A DNA stretch of 64,000 nucleotides from Jaenimonas drosophilae (taxonomy: Eukaryota; Euglenozoa; Kinetoplastea; Trypanosomatida; Trypanosomatidae). The notes beneath the pieces are model-generated. The model saw only the letters and a program-made list of their open reading frames with translations, did not search any database and was not told where the DNA came from. Where the stretch lies: NCBI GenBank assembly GCA_030849065.1, contig JASAON010001609.1, positions 27,417-91,416 of the forward strand, given 5' to 3'. The position numbers were made by a program, and so were the translations under genes. Positions 56,636 to 64,000 of the stretch are shown piece after piece (position 1 is the stretch's first letter; each line of letters opens with the position of its first letter).

Positions 56636-59575
56636 TCAGCGAAGAATGGGATGGGTAGCCTGCATCCGGTACAGCGAATCCAAGCGCTGGCGTCTGGAGC
56701 AGTGAATACTCTCGAGGTCGTGAAGATCCTCCATCAGCTCGTGGAAGAAGTGGTAGCTACGTAGATGGTCATTGGCCGTCGTCCGCATCAAGTGAACGAG
56801 GAGCAAAATCATGCCCTGCTCGTAGCTGCTCAGGCCACGGGTGGAGTGGATGGCGCCCATGGCATGCGCCAAGGTGTGTGCGCTATCATGTTCCCACGTA
56901 GCGCTTGGGCCCGCTCCCTCCATCGTGGTGGGATAGTGGCTTCGATCCGCCGTGAGCTCCGCTGTTGCGCCATGGGGAGAAGGAGCGGCAGCGGCCACGG
57001 CACGCCGTCGGCTGTGCGGCACGGGAGCTGCGTCTGGCGATGGATTGCGGCCGCGCATTTCCATCGCGGGGAGCATCATCGACGACTCCCCCGCCATGCC
57101 GAGGCCCCCGGCATCTGCCATGGACGTGGGTGGCAGGCCCAGAAGCATATCCGCCGCGGCCGCAGCCGGACGTCGGTCCTCCATCATGCGCGCATCCTCC
57201 GAGAGACTCACGACGCGGTAAATGGCACGCCAGTAGAACTTCATGCGCCGCTGCACCGGCTTGTAGGTGGCACGCCACCGCAGTGTGAGCCACAGTGCCA
57301 CCATGCTTCCCGACATGAAGAGTGGTACAAGGGCCATCACCTTGAAGTTGAGGTCGTTGCCCTCGAGCACCTCATCGATGCCCTTCGTCACCCGACTAAC
57401 CTCCAAGGCCTGATAGCTCATCTGAATGAGCAAAATGCGTGAGAGATCCCCAAAGACGGCGCTCCACGCGGGGTGGCGAACGGCACGACGGTAGTGCTCC
57501 TCCACAAGGCCGAGGCCATCCTCGCTGGCGATACCGGCACGTAGGCATTGCAGAGTCTGCGCGCGCACCTCCTGCAGCCGTGCGTCGTTGGCATTTGGGT
57601 AGTGGTCCTCATAGTAGTCCGTGATAATGTTGGCCAGGGACTCCGCATCACGGTCAAAGGCACGACGACGGTCCTGCACGCCGGGACGCACAAAAAAGAC
57701 GGAATCCCAAAGTTGGCGGGCAGGCTGCAGCACGTAGTTCTGAAGCACCTGTGTGGCGGTTGAGTACACTCGCCGACCCCACCGCAGCATCTGCAGAGGT
57801 GAGGTGGAAAAGAGCCACCAGGCCATGGGCACAAGGATGCAGGACGAGACAACAGCCCCACGCCAGTGGCGTGATGATGGCGGACGATGGGTGCGTTGCA
57901 CCGCGGTGTTGAGACGACGTACAAAATGAACGGCGTTGTCAGTGCAAAAGAGCAGCGCGTGTAGGCCATCCTCCAGACTGGCCTCCCGCATCATCACTGA
58001 AGGGGCATCTCCGCTCCCCCCTGCCAGGCCGAGCACCTCCATGATGCGCTCCACCCGCATCGCCTCACCGAGGTCGGCACCCGATGAAAACATGGTGCTG
58101 CTGTTGGCCACCTCATGCAGCAGGGAAAAAGTGTGCTTGTCGTAGTGCATGCGCTCACGTTCCTTCGGTGAGGCCATGATCCACCGCAGCGGGTTCAGCA
58201 GCGCCATGACGGAGGCGATGGACGTGAGTAGGGCAACACGGAGCTCTTCCACGAGCATCCGTGGTGTCGGGGGCTCTTGATCGCAGTCCGTCGTTGTGCC
58301 AAGACCTCCACGGAGTCCCGGTGAGGTGGGGGCCTCGCCGCTGCCACCACCAAAGCCATCCGCGGGGCGTCGAGTGCCGGCGGTGGCTGCGTAGTTGGCC
58401 GCCGCCGCCGCGGTACAGCGCTCACACCGCTTCTGAAGTACCGAAATGGCAGCGTTGAGCTGCTCCAGTGTGTGGTAAATGGACCCCACGCAGCTGACAA
58501 TGAGGGCAAAGAGGCTACGCAACGTTTGCATGTGCTTGGGAGCCGCCAAGCTCACCGAGGCCAACCGTGCACCGAGTCCATGGCGATAGGCACCTCTCCA
58601 GAAGGATGGGTAAAAAGACTGGTGGAAGGCCGCCTCACGTGGATGATCCTCAGCCCACGACCAGTAGCACGCACACCACGCAATGCCGCCCTGGGCACCA
58701 GAAAGTTCACGGAGCAACAAAACGAAGAGATAGCGCGCCCACACAAGTAGGTGGAGCCAGCCCTGGACCTCTGCCACATTCTGGGCATGTGGGGTAGAGG
58801 ACGGGGTAGTGTTGGAGCTCGTTCCCACATTGGGACTGGAGTATTGCCGGAAGGAGTCCAGCATGGCCCCACCCTTCTCGAACCACGACCGTGGCTGTGG
58901 GAGGCGGCCGGCACCTTGGCCAGGGGTATGTGTTCCAAGTGTTGGCTCCAGTGGGCTGAAAACACTGAGCTGGGGTGAACCTACCAAAGGTGCGGGAGCC
59001 TCAGCCTCTGCATCAGCTGCCTCACCGTCGTTGGAGGATGAGGTGGCGGCTGCCTCGGGTGTGGCGGTCTCGGCAACAGTTCGGCGCGAGCCAGCATCCC
59101 CGTTGAGGGTGATGGAGCTCTCACCCTCCGCGGCCACATCCCACGCGGGCTGGACGGGCTCGGGTATCTTTGCCGGTGGTGCCGCAGCCGCGCGACGGCG
59201 TGCGTTGAGAAAGGCATCACACACCACACGTGGAAGACGCGGAAGCTCCGCATTGCCATACTCTTCACGACGTTCATCAGCCCCAAAGGATGGCGTTGCT
59301 GCGTCTGGTACGCTTGACCTCCTCGTGGGTGCCGTGGGGCCGTCGTACTGGCGCTGCAGGGCGAGGAGCACCGCCTGCAGCTCCGCCAAGCTGCGGAGGC
59401 GGTTGGAGGCAAAGCGCTCCATCGCAAGGCCCCCGCTGGACCGCCCCGGAAGCAGCTCCGCCACCGCGGGGGTTGTCACCAAACGTGCGTACAAACGGCA
59501 GGCGTGGGCAGCAATGGCGGCCCCAAAAGACTCCTGAGAGCGTAGTGGGGTGCGCACATCCACACCGGTGTACAT
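56636..59575 (-). CDS. NCA2: NCA2-family mitochondrial membrane protein
   Basis: The 979-aa protein matches NCA2, an outer/inner mitochondrial membrane protein first found in yeast as needed for correct Atp6/Atp8 expression. The diagnostic C-terminal part has FGDLSRILLIQMSYQALEV, IDEVLEGNDLNF and a hydrophobic segment VMALVPLFMSGSMVALWL at about residues 743-762. An earlier hydrophobic segment (VVSSCILVPMAWWLF) lies near residue 570. The end carries YEQGMILLLVHLMR and FHELMEDLHDLES with RQRLDSLYRM, again family-typical. The first 290 residues are largely low-complexity, which makes it longer than yeast NCA2 (616 aa). The ATG at 59575 is the first; the reading frame further upstream opens with a GTG. 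Confidence 0.85.
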   Translation of the reverse strand: MYTGVDVRTPLRSQESFGAAIAAHACRLYARLVTTPAVAELLPGRSSGGLAMERFASNRLRSLAELQAVLLALQRQYDGPTAPTRRSSVPDAATPSFGADERREEYGNAELPRLPRVVCDAFLNARRRAAAAPPAKIPEPVQPAWDVAAEGESSITLNGDAGSRRTVAETATPEAAATSSSNDGEAADAEAEAPAPLVGSPQLSVFSPLEPTLGTHTPGQGAGRLPQPRSWFEKGGAMLDSFRQYSSPNVGTSSNTTPSSTPHAQNVAEVQGWLHLLVWARYLFVLLLRELSGAQGGIAWCACYWSWAEDHPREAAFHQSFYPSFWRGAYRHGLGARLASVSLAAPKHMQTLRSLFALIVSCVGSIYHTLEQLNAAISVLQKRCERCTAAAAANYAATAGTRRPADGFGGGSGEAPTSPGLRGGLGTTTDCDQEPPTPRMLVEELRVALLTSIASVMALLNPLRWIMASPKERERMHYDKHTFSLLHEVANSSTMFSSGADLGEAMRVERIMEVLGLAGGSGDAPSVMMREASLEDGLHALLFCTDNAVHFVRRLNTAVQRTHRPPSSRHWRGAVVSSCILVPMAWWLFSTSPLQMLRWGRRVYSTATQVLQNYVLQPARQLWDSVFFVRPGVQDRRRAFDRDAESLANIITDYYEDHYPNANDARLQEVRAQTLQCLRAGIASEDGLGLVEEHYRRAVRHPAWSAVFGDLSRILLIQMSYQALEVSRVTKGIDEVLEGNDLNFKVMALVPLFMSGSMVALWLTLRWRATYKPVQRRMKFYWRAIYRVVSLSEDARMMEDRRPAAAAADMLLGLPPTSMADAGGLGMAGESSMMLPAMEMRGRNPSPDAAPVPHSRRRAVAAAAPSPHGATAELTADRSHYPTTMEGAGPSATWEHDSAHTLAHAMGAIHSTRGLSSYEQGMILLLVHLMRTTANDHLRSYHFFHELMEDLHDLESIHCSRRQRLDSLYRMQATHPILR

Positions 59576-61168
59576 TGGTTTGTGTGAGAAGTGGCACAGA
59601 CACACTACACAACACCCTTGTTGTTGTGGCTACCAGCACCAGGACTGAACAAAGAGAAGAAAGAGAGGGGGGGGCAGAGCAAAGTAAGTGTGTTGGAGCA
59701 ATGTCGTTGTGTGTGTGTGTCAGCGCAGTCCTCACACAACAACAGCAACACATGCACGTCAAGAATTCAAGACAGTTCTGAAGTTCCACCATTGCGCACG
59801 TTGGCGCATCCAAAGAAGAGAGGGCTCCCGTTTCCACAGAGGTGGGAGGGCCACCACCACCTCCGCATGGCGAGCAAACTACAAAAAAAAAAACCTCGAG
59901 GAAAACAGCGCAAAGGAGGAGTGCGTGGAGCCAATTCCCTGCCACTCTCTGCCGAAGATATATCACTCACGCCCTGCATATCTTCCATCTCGTCAATCCA
60001 TCATCTTAACCCAACAACCGCAATCATGCTTATCCTACACAGCACACACACAAGAAAAAGAAAACCAATAATTATTTCGTGGTCGATGGTGCCTCTGTTG
60101 TTTGGCTTCTGACATGAATGTGCGTTCATGGATGAAGATGATGCGTTGGTGTGGCAAGCAGTTAGGGAGGTGTGCGTCAAGGTGATTGTGTGGAAGTGGG
60201 GGGAGGTGGGGGATGATGGTGGAGGAGGATGATAGTCGCACGCAGATGAAAACATGGCTGCTGATAAAGAAGATGGTGAGCAGGAAAGTCATGGACAACA
60301 GCAAAAGAAAAGAAAAGAAAAGAAGAGGCCAGTTGAAGATGAAGAGGTTGGAGCCCATCTGTGGATGCCCTTGTGCGTGTGTGTGTGTGTGTGTGTGGCA
60401 GTCAAGGAACACACACATGGGTGAAGTTCATCATCGGCTCCTGTCCCGCCGTTTGTCTGTGACGGGATAGGCTGCGGTTACTCATCCTCATCTGGTCCAG
60501 CCGCCACACAAACGACGCGCACGCAACATGTCCGAGAAGAGAAGATCATGGCAGTTGGGGAGAAGAAAAGAAGGAAGAAGCCACAGTGCAAACAAGCAAA
60601 ACATATGAAGTTAGGCCCATCAGAAGAAGGGGGCATGAACGGGGGTAAGAAGGCACAACACACAAAAAAAAAATGGGGAAAGAATGTGGGTCCACAGTGA
60701 AGGAGGTCAGTTGTTGAAAGAAGAGTATTCACGAGAGGTACAACAGCATCGTGTGGCTAAGTGAGTGTACACAAACAAACACAAAATGTTGGGTAGGTGC
60801 AGAAAAAGGGGAGGGAAACAACAAAGAAGAAGGATGAAGTATTTCTGTTGCTCGCCGGTGGTTCACCAACAACGACAGCACACACACACACACCACCACC
60901 ACCGCTGCGCATGGATACGATGCGTTTTGTTTTTTTCTTGGCTTCTTTTCTTTTTGTTTTGAGTGTTGCTCATTGTGGGGGGGGAGAAATGCCTGGTGTG
61001 GAGATCAGGAGAGAGGTTCTTGGTGCAGGTTGTGGGTATCCATACGAGGAAAAAAATCCCCATCTCTTTTCTCCACGGCAGAGTCCGTCAACGTCACCAA
61101 GAGGCAGAGGAAAGCTGAAAAGAAGTGAGAGTGTGCATGTGTGCTTCACTTCTTGTGGTGCATCTCCA
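59576..61168. other. Long intergenic region between SCOT and NCA2
   Basis: About 1.6 kb without a supportable gene. It holds the NCA2 splice signal, A tracts near 59881-59892, a GT run near 60376-60398, AAAAG repeats near 60304-60324, CA runs near 60880-60894 and T tracts near 60928-60960. Plus-strand frames such as 60797-61675 overlap the SCOT gene and are its antisense shadow. Confidence 0.6.
59645..59684 (-). promoter_or_regulatory. Predicted trans-splice acceptor for NCA2
   Basis: On the minus strand a run of C and T (59684 to 59648) ends in TTCAG with the AG at 59646-59645. The leader would be about 69 nt. This is one of the cleanest splice signals in the window. Confidence 0.55.
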
Positions 61169-62644
61169 CTAGGCCTTGGTGGGAAGTGGGGCAAGTGGCA
61201 TCGTCTTGATGTCCTCAGCGACGGTGAAGGGTGCGGCAGTGCAGTCTCGGATAGCCTCCACAGACCACCCCTCCGCCACCTCCTTCAGCACCAGGCGGAA
61301 CTGCTCCACATCAAAGACTGCCCGCTCCGTGATGATGCGCTTCACGCACTGTTGCCCAGCAAGCGGGTGCCGGCAGACCTCCCGAATCTTTGGCTCGCCG
61401 GCCCTGTTCACGTGGCGCATCGTCACAACCACCCGCGAGCCACAACCAACCGCGTCCATGGCACTGCCTGGCCCCTGCACCACCTGGCCTGGGATGGTCC
61501 AGTTGGCCACATCACCCAGTGCCGAAACCTCCAGAGCACCTATCATGACGAGGTTCATGTGCCCGCCACGGATCATGGCAAAGGAGGTGGCGCTATCAAA
61601 GAGGGAGGCCCCACGAAGGAAGGAAACGGTTTGCTTGCCAGCATTGATGAAGTCGGAATCCACGTGCTCCTCTGAAGGGTAGGGCCCCATGCCCAGCAGG
61701 CCGTTCTCGCTGTGCAGCGTCACAGAGACCCCATTGGGGATGTACTCCACCGCCTCAGAGGGGATGCCGGCACCAAGATTCACGTACATGCCATTTGAAA
61801 ACTCCAGCGCGGCTCGACGCGCAATAACTTGACGCACGCGGGCATCATCACTCGTCTGTTTCTCGCGGTCATCCTTGGTGGTACGCTGCTCAATGGGCAC
61901 GTTGTAGCGCGGTACATGCACAACACGATGCACATAGATCCCGGGGAGGTGTATTTCGTCCGGGTGGAGATCACCATTTTCCACGAGATGCTCCACCTCA
62001 GCCACCACACAGCGGCCACACTGGGCGGCGGGGATGTTGAAGTTGCGTGCCGTTCCGCGGAAGACGAGGTTCCCACTGCGGTCGGACTTCCACGCCTTCA
62101 CCAATGAGAAGTGTGGGCGGATGGTGGGCTCGAGCACATACCACCGCCCACCAAACTCACGTGTCTCCTTCGGTTCCGTTGCCACCTCCGTGAAGCCATC
62201 CTTGTCGTACCTGACCACCTGGCCTCCCGTTTGCTGCTGCGTGCCGTAACCAGAGGCGGTGAAGAAGGCCGGGATGCCCGCCCCGCCGGCCCGCATGCGC
62301 TCCGCCAAGGTTCCTTGTGGCACAAACTCCAGCTCCATCTCCCCACTGAGGTAGCGCTGTGCAAGCAACGTACTCTGGCCAACGTGGGAGCAGGATAAGC
62401 GGCGGATCTGACGGTGCTGCATGAGGGTGGCCAAGCCCCAGCCGTCCATACCAATGGAGTCGGCGTAGCACTGCAGGCCCATCACCCCCTTCCGACGGAT
62501 CTCCTGCAGCAGGGCATTAGGCACCCCAGTGCAGCCGTAGCCCCCAACCGCCACCTCGGCATTGTCCTGCAGATCATGCAGTGCCCGCTCCATTGAGACC
62601 ACCTTGTTTAGCACAGAAAGCAGAGCTGCTGACCGACGGAACAT
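61169..62644 (-). CDS. SCOT: Succinyl-CoA:3-ketoacid (acetate:succinate) CoA-transferase, mitochondrial
   Basis: The 491-aa protein is a family I CoA-transferase with both subunits fused, as in animal SCOT. The start MFRRSAALLSVLNKVV is a probable mitochondrial presequence. The first half has VGGYGCTGVPNALL, FVPQGTLAERMRAGGAGIPAF and the FRGTARNFN segment. The second half has GMYVNLGAGIPS, the catalytic SENG with Glu313, GGHMNLVMIGALEV and PGSAMD. In trypanosomatids this enzyme acts as acetate:succinate CoA-transferase: it makes acetate from acetyl-CoA and hands CoA to succinate, so that succinyl-CoA synthetase can make ATP. The ASCT role here is inferred from lineage; chemistry and fold are firm. 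Confidence 0.94.
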   Translation of the reverse strand: MFRRSAALLSVLNKVVSMERALHDLQDNAEVAVGGYGCTGVPNALLQEIRRKGVMGLQCYADSIGMDGWGLATLMQHRQIRRLSCSHVGQSTLLAQRYLSGEMELEFVPQGTLAERMRAGGAGIPAFFTASGYGTQQQTGGQVVRYDKDGFTEVATEPKETREFGGRWYVLEPTIRPHFSLVKAWKSDRSGNLVFRGTARNFNIPAAQCGRCVVAEVEHLVENGDLHPDEIHLPGIYVHRVVHVPRYNVPIEQRTTKDDREKQTSDDARVRQVIARRAALEFSNGMYVNLGAGIPSEAVEYIPNGVSVTLHSENGLLGMGPYPSEEHVDSDFINAGKQTVSFLRGASLFDSATSFAMIRGGHMNLVMIGALEVSALGDVANWTIPGQVVQGPGSAMDAVGCGSRVVVTMRHVNRAGEPKIREVCRHPLAGQQCVKRIITERAVFDVEQFRLVLKEVAEGWSVEAIRDCTAAPFTVAEDIKTMPLAPLPTKA

Positions 62645-63184
62645 ATTTCTCGTAGTGATTCAATACAAGAAAGAGTTGGGTCTGGTGCGCAAAGAAGAGA
62701 GGTCTGCCACGAGAGGTGTACGCGCGTTGATGATTGGGGAGGTGGAGAGAATGGAAGATGAAACGCTGGTTGGTTGTCTGAGAAGGTGTTGGATCGAGAT
62801 GATGATGTTGTGTGTGTGTGTGTGTTCGAGCAAAAGAACTTGGCTATGAAGAGCAGGTGAAAGCAGAGGTTTCCATGTGGTTGACCAAAGGGTAGCATAG
62901 CTTCCTCGCCCTTCATCTTTTATACGAAAAACACAGTTTGTATTCATGATCACACAGCCAACCTTCAGGGAAATTGGGGTGAAACATAACAAAGGGTAGG
63001 TGCCATAGGCACCAACCATTGTGTTGTTGTGCATCATGCTATCGTACATGTCGAGAGATCATCAGCAAAATTTGAGCGGACGAGCACCGGAGCAACGTTT
63101 GGAGGACAGCTACACTTCTTGTGTGTGCGCCACATAGCACGCCAGGACCTCCGTCACGAGAGTAGTGGAGCACATAGCTCCCCC
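62645..63184. other. Intergenic region between the 120-aa gene and SCOT
   Basis: About 0.54 kb with a TG run near 62807-62823. On the minus strand CT-rich stretches near 62705-62690 and 62675-62660 precede SCOT and could serve as splice signals. No gene seen. Confidence 0.4.
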
Positions 63185-63547
63185 CTAAATTTGATCGCAG
63201 TGCGGATCAATGTCAGCGAGGATGGTGAGGAGGCGGTGGCCGTCAATGGTGCCATCATCCCTGAAAATTTCGTCAATGACACAACCCACGGTGGGATAAT
63301 CCCGAATCCGCTGGAGATGAACCCCCTGAACCGGATAATCACGGGCAAGGAAAAGCAGCTTTTCGGCAATCGGTCGTTGCTCATCAGCCTTGAATTTCTT
63401 TGTTAAACCAACCAGAGAACGTAACTCCGTCGCCTCAGGTGACTCAAGTGGGTGTTCCGGCACCACCAACGCCTGGTTCTCCACTGGCTCGCTGCACACC
63501 AGCGCACCTGACGTGGGATCCTCCACACCTTCACACTGCGTCGCCAT
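63185..63547 (-). CDS. Small protein of unknown function (120 aa)
   Basis: I do not recognise this protein. It begins with an ATG followed by an acidic, probably unstructured part to about residue 40, then a helical region with TELRSLVGLTKKFKADEQ and IAEKLLFLARDYP, and ends with VGCVIDEIFRDDGTIDGHRL and LLTILADIDPHCDQI. The second half has alternating helix and acidic loops and none of the runs of single residues that mark spacer frames, which is why I keep it as a gene. No signal peptide or membrane segment. It is separated by normal spacing from SCOT and has the same strand as all others. Confidence 0.5.
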   Translation of the reverse strand: MATQCEGVEDPTSGALVCSEPVENQALVVPEHPLESPEATELRSLVGLTKKFKADEQRPIAEKLLFLARDYPVQGVHLQRIRDYPTVGCVIDEIFRDDGTIDGHRLLTILADIDPHCDQI

Positions 63548-64000
63548 GCCACCTTGTTAATCGAGCTGTCACGGCAGCCAAACACGGCAAATAGAAGAGC
63601 CTTCTTTTGGGGGGGAGGGTTGCACGAAGATCTGGTACGCACAACTCAATCTGTAATGCAAGAGCAGGGTAGAATACTATCTCGGAGGGAAACAACCAAC
63701 CAACCGTAGCACTAGATAGACGGACAAACAAGAAGAGCAAAACATTTACATTTATCATCGAGCCATAACCATACATACATTCAACCCGTGTGCACCGCAC
63801 GCCAAACACAAGGACGCACATCTTAGTTTCAAAGTATCAAAATAAATTCAAAAAAGGATCACTGGACTGCTCAAAAAAAGGCCATATGGCACCGCAAAAA
63901 AGAAAACCTGGCAGGAAACAGACCTGCTGAAATGAAAAAAGATGGTTCATCACCCAGTGGTACTCACCCCACATTCGAGCATCACCACACTTGCACTCTC
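63548..64000. other. Right-edge region without a supportable gene
   Basis: About 0.45 kb. The frame at 63531-63821 on the minus strand overlaps the start of the 120-aa gene and has no family features. A-rich runs near 63838-63960 read as T tracts on the transcribed strand. Confidence 0.4.

Overview
The window looks like nuclear DNA from a kinetoplastid protist (trypanosomatid or bodonid; the sequence alone does not settle which). Every one of the 26 genes I can support lies on the minus strand. None needs an intron. Most are separated by 0.2-0.55 kb, with some longer gaps. On the coding strand many starts are preceded by a pyrimidine tract and then an AG, as expected for SL trans-splicing. 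I saw no strand switch, no convincing Pol II promoter, no tRNA or rRNA gene, no CRISPR array and no transposon. The whole 64 kb therefore reads as part of one directional (polycistronic) gene cluster transcribed from right to left. Two predicted proteins end in peroxisome/glycosome-type tripeptides (-SKL and -SKI), which also fits a kinetoplastid.

Layout in coordinate order (reverse of transcription): a kinesin-3 motor cut by the left edge (1-1455); bacterial-type isocitrate dehydrogenase (3144-4403); M32 metallocarboxypeptidase (4922-6424); RRP12 ribosome-biogenesis factor (6795-10673); UDP-N-acetylglucosamine pyrophosphorylase (11037-12635); a DCAF8-like WD40 protein with a large acidic block (13054-16248); an unknown protein with a mitochondrial presequence (16657-18789); radial spoke protein RSPH9 (19476-20378); two probable secreted proteins, one His-rich (21500-22111) and one mucin-like (23061-24653); a RAD51C-like recombinase (24975-26711); an unknown protein (26903-28159); a protein with a possible SRPBCC/START-like N-terminus and a degenerate EF-hand (28718-30337); a TMBIM/BI-1-like membrane protein (30660-31781); two large low-complexity proteins (33094-36597, and 36925-39771 with a possible split C3HC zinc finger and an RGG tail); a coiled-coil protein (41096-41932); a HAD phosphatase ending in -SKL (42822-44774); DPH2 (45131-47017); a nucleostemin-type GTPase (47373-49022); mitochondrial Hsp90 TRAP1 (49387-51630); a GRASP Golgi protein (51987-53354); an FG-repeat candidate nucleoporin (54783-56321); NCA2 (56636-59575); SCOT/ASCT CoA transferase (61169-62644); and a 120-aa unknown (63185-63547).

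The genes do not form one pathway, as is usual for kinetoplastid clusters. Several share a compartment: mitochondrion (TRAP1, NCA2, SCOT/ASCT, the 710-aa protein), ribosome biogenesis and translation (RRP12, nucleostemin-like GTPase, DPH2), flagellum and cytoskeleton (RSPH9, kinesin-3), and probably glycosome (UAP, HAD phosphatase). Trinucleotide microsatellites are very abundant. They appear as poly-Asn, poly-Asp, poly-Ser and poly-Thr runs inside proteins and as (CAA)n, (TTG)n, (GAT)n and (GT)n between genes.

Most noteworthy: five coenzyme-specificity positions of the bacterial-type isocitrate dehydrogenase all carry residues other than the NADP-type ones, and three carry the NAD-type residue; the HAD phosphatase and UAP carry candidate peroxisomal signals; and the two secreted repeat proteins sit side by side inside an otherwise housekeeping array. 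I did not find a clearly novel multi-gene system.
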